Source of the DNA: Amphimedon queenslandica
Taxonomy: Eukaryota > Porifera > Demospongiae > Haplosclerida > Niphatidae
DNA: 20,137 bases
Assembly: GCF_000090795.2 (NCBI RefSeq)
Contig: NW_003546261.1
Coordinates: 566,923 to 587,059 of the forward strand
Direction: 5' to 3'
Made by a program: the position numbers and the translations under genes. This document shows positions 18,808-20,137 of the stretch, in pieces; the first letter of the stretch is position 1; every line of letters starts with the position of its first letter. The notes below the pieces were generated by a model. The model ran no database searches, was not told the DNA's origin, and saw nothing but the letters and a program-made list of their open reading frames with translations.

Positions 18808-20137
18808 TAGCAGTGAGGGCAGACAGATTAATTGAGGCACTAAAAGCAGGGATATAGTGGGCAAGAAAAGCAGAGAGATTGTGTGGCACTGTGTGCAGAG
18901 ATATCATGTGGCAGTATGACAGGGAATTGATATGGCAATGAGAGCAGGAAATTAACATAGCAGTGATAGCAGTGAGATGGTTTCGCAGTGGGAGCATGGA
19001 GATTGTGTAGCAATGAGAGCAGGGAGATAGTGTGGCAGTCAGAGCAGGAAAATGGTGAGACAGTGAGAGCAGGAAGATGTGGCAGTCAGGGCAATGAGAT
19101 TGTGTGGCAATGAGAGCAGGAAGATGGTGTTGCAGTGAGAGCTGGAAAAAGGTGTGGCAGTGACAGCATCAAGATGGTGTGGCAATGAGAGCAGAGAGAC
19201 AATGTGGCAATGCGTGTAAGAGATAGTGTGGTGTGGCAGTGTGAGCAGTGATTTTGTGTCAGCGAGATCAGAGTGTTTGTGTGAAATTGTGAGACTTGAG
19301 ACAGTGTAGCAATGAGAGCAGGAAGTTGGTGTTTCAGTTTGAGCAGGAAGATTGTGTGGCAGTGAGAGCAGAAACATGGTGTGGGAGAGAGAGCAGGGAG
19401 ATGGTTTAGCAGGAAGACAAGGAAAATGATGTGGAAATGAGAGTAAAGTGATTGTTTGGCAGTGACAGCGAGAGATGGTGTGTCAGAGAGAGCAGGGAGA
19501 TGGTGTGTTAGTGACAGCTGTGAGATTGTGTGGCAATGAGACCAGGGGGAAGTTATTGCCTTGAGAGCAGGGAGATAATCAGAACAGGGAGATGTTGCTG
19601 TAAGAGGAGCGAGACAGTGAGCTGAGGGAGTTGGTGCATCCGTGAGAGCAGTGACATGGCGTGGCAATGATAGCAGGGAGAGGGTTTTGTTGTGGCAAGT
19701 GGGTGATGTTGATAATGAGAGCAGGGAGATAATGTGGCACTGAAAGCACAGAGATAGTGTCACAATGAGTATAGGGAGATGGTGTGGCAGTGACAGCAGG
19801 GATTCGGTATGGCAATGAGAGTATGGAGACAGTGTTGCAATGCGAGGAAGGAGATGGTGAGGCAATGAGAGCAGGAGGATATTGTGGCAGTGAGAGCAGA
19901 AAAATGGTGTGTGAGTGAGATCAGCGTGTTGGTGTGGAAGTGCGAGCATTGACATGGTGTGGCTATGACAGCAAGGAGATGATGTGGTTGTAAGAGCTGG
20001 GAGATGGGTGGTAGTTAGAGCAGAGAAATGCTGTGGCAGTGACAGCAGTAAGATGGTGTGGCAGATTAAGAGGGAGACGGTGTGTAAGTGATAACAGGAA
20101 GTTAATATTGCAGTGAGGGTAGGAAGATGCTCTGGCT
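18808..20137. repeat. 25-bp GA-rich minisatellite, right block, runs off the window
   Basis: Same unit and orientation as the block ending at 15187: AGAGCAGGGAGATGGTGTGG then CAGTG, about 53 units here and continuing beyond the edge. The minus strand is nearly stop-free in all frames, giving spurious frames of up to 289 codons composed of the same 25-residue cycle. Confidence 0.93.

Noticed and set aside
18683-20137. A 289-codon minus-strand frame and its overlapping companions
   Set aside because: Same cause: the stop-free 25-bp unit continues here. No start context, splice signals or domain was seen.
14033-20137. CRISPR-like regular repeats
   Set aside because: The units abut directly with no unique spacers and the context is eukaryotic.

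Overview
The window looks like a piece of an animal nuclear genome. It is AT-rich, has no bacterial-style operons, and its coding segments are joined by many very short GT-AG introns (about 42-60 bp). Its repertoire is metazoan transposon types: animal CACTA-like DDE, pogo/Tigger, IS3-type integrase, Ty3/Gypsy, hAT, DUF6589 and HIRAN families. Tiny introns plus this repertoire fit a demosponge such as Amphimedon. That assignment is inferred from gene structure and family resemblance, not from a database match. I saw no ordinary host housekeeping gene, tRNA, rRNA or CRISPR array.

Layout from left to right. (1) 30-1722 (+) is the C-terminal 468 residues of a transposon-type DDE protein that splices cleanly over six exons with no stop or frameshift; it meets a decaying multi-exon gene of unknown family on the minus strand (1770-2831). 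(2) 3065-3903 (+) is a broken pogo/Tigger transposase, tail-to-tail with a broken HIRAN-domain gene (3962-4355, -). (3) 4588-4940 is a hAT-type MITE with terminal inverted repeats and an 8-bp target duplication. A two-copy 155-bp tandem repeat (5005-5305) and a perfect 22-bp palindrome (5986-6007) follow. (4) 6400-8200 (+) is a wrecked Gypsy polyprotein that has lost the reverse transcriptase active-site segment. The complementary 3' half of a Gypsy integrase lies on the minus strand (8460-9264), fused in frame to a hAT dimerisation-domain fragment (9265-9430). (5) 9662-12445 (+) is a decayed HECT ubiquitin ligase followed by a DUF6589 gene, tail-to-tail with a decayed RecQ helicase (12600-13760, -). 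(6) 14033 to the right edge is an array of a 25-bp GA-rich minisatellite, interrupted at 15188-18807.

The most interesting object is the interruption at 15188-18807. It is a 3,620-bp unit with imperfect inverted termini (TACTGAAGCCC / TACAGAAGCCC, homology over about 45 bp) and 6-bp flanks that are each one base from TGGCAG, the minisatellite consensus at that point. Inside is a nine-exon IS3-type integrase gene (+, about 15469-16821) and, convergent with it, a multi-exon gene of unknown family (-, about 17050-18420) preceded by four irregular 60-67-bp repeats near the right terminus. I read it as an IS3EU-like DNA transposon carrying an undescribed accessory gene, inserted into a satellite.

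A recurring theme is tail-to-tail pairs: a transposase-like gene on + and a different protein gene on -, repeated four times in 20 kb. Nearly everything is inactivated by stops and small frameshifts, so this is a transposon graveyard; only the leftmost transposase reads through intact. The long overlapping minus-strand reading frames inside the minisatellite are artefacts of a stop-free 25-bp unit, not proteins.
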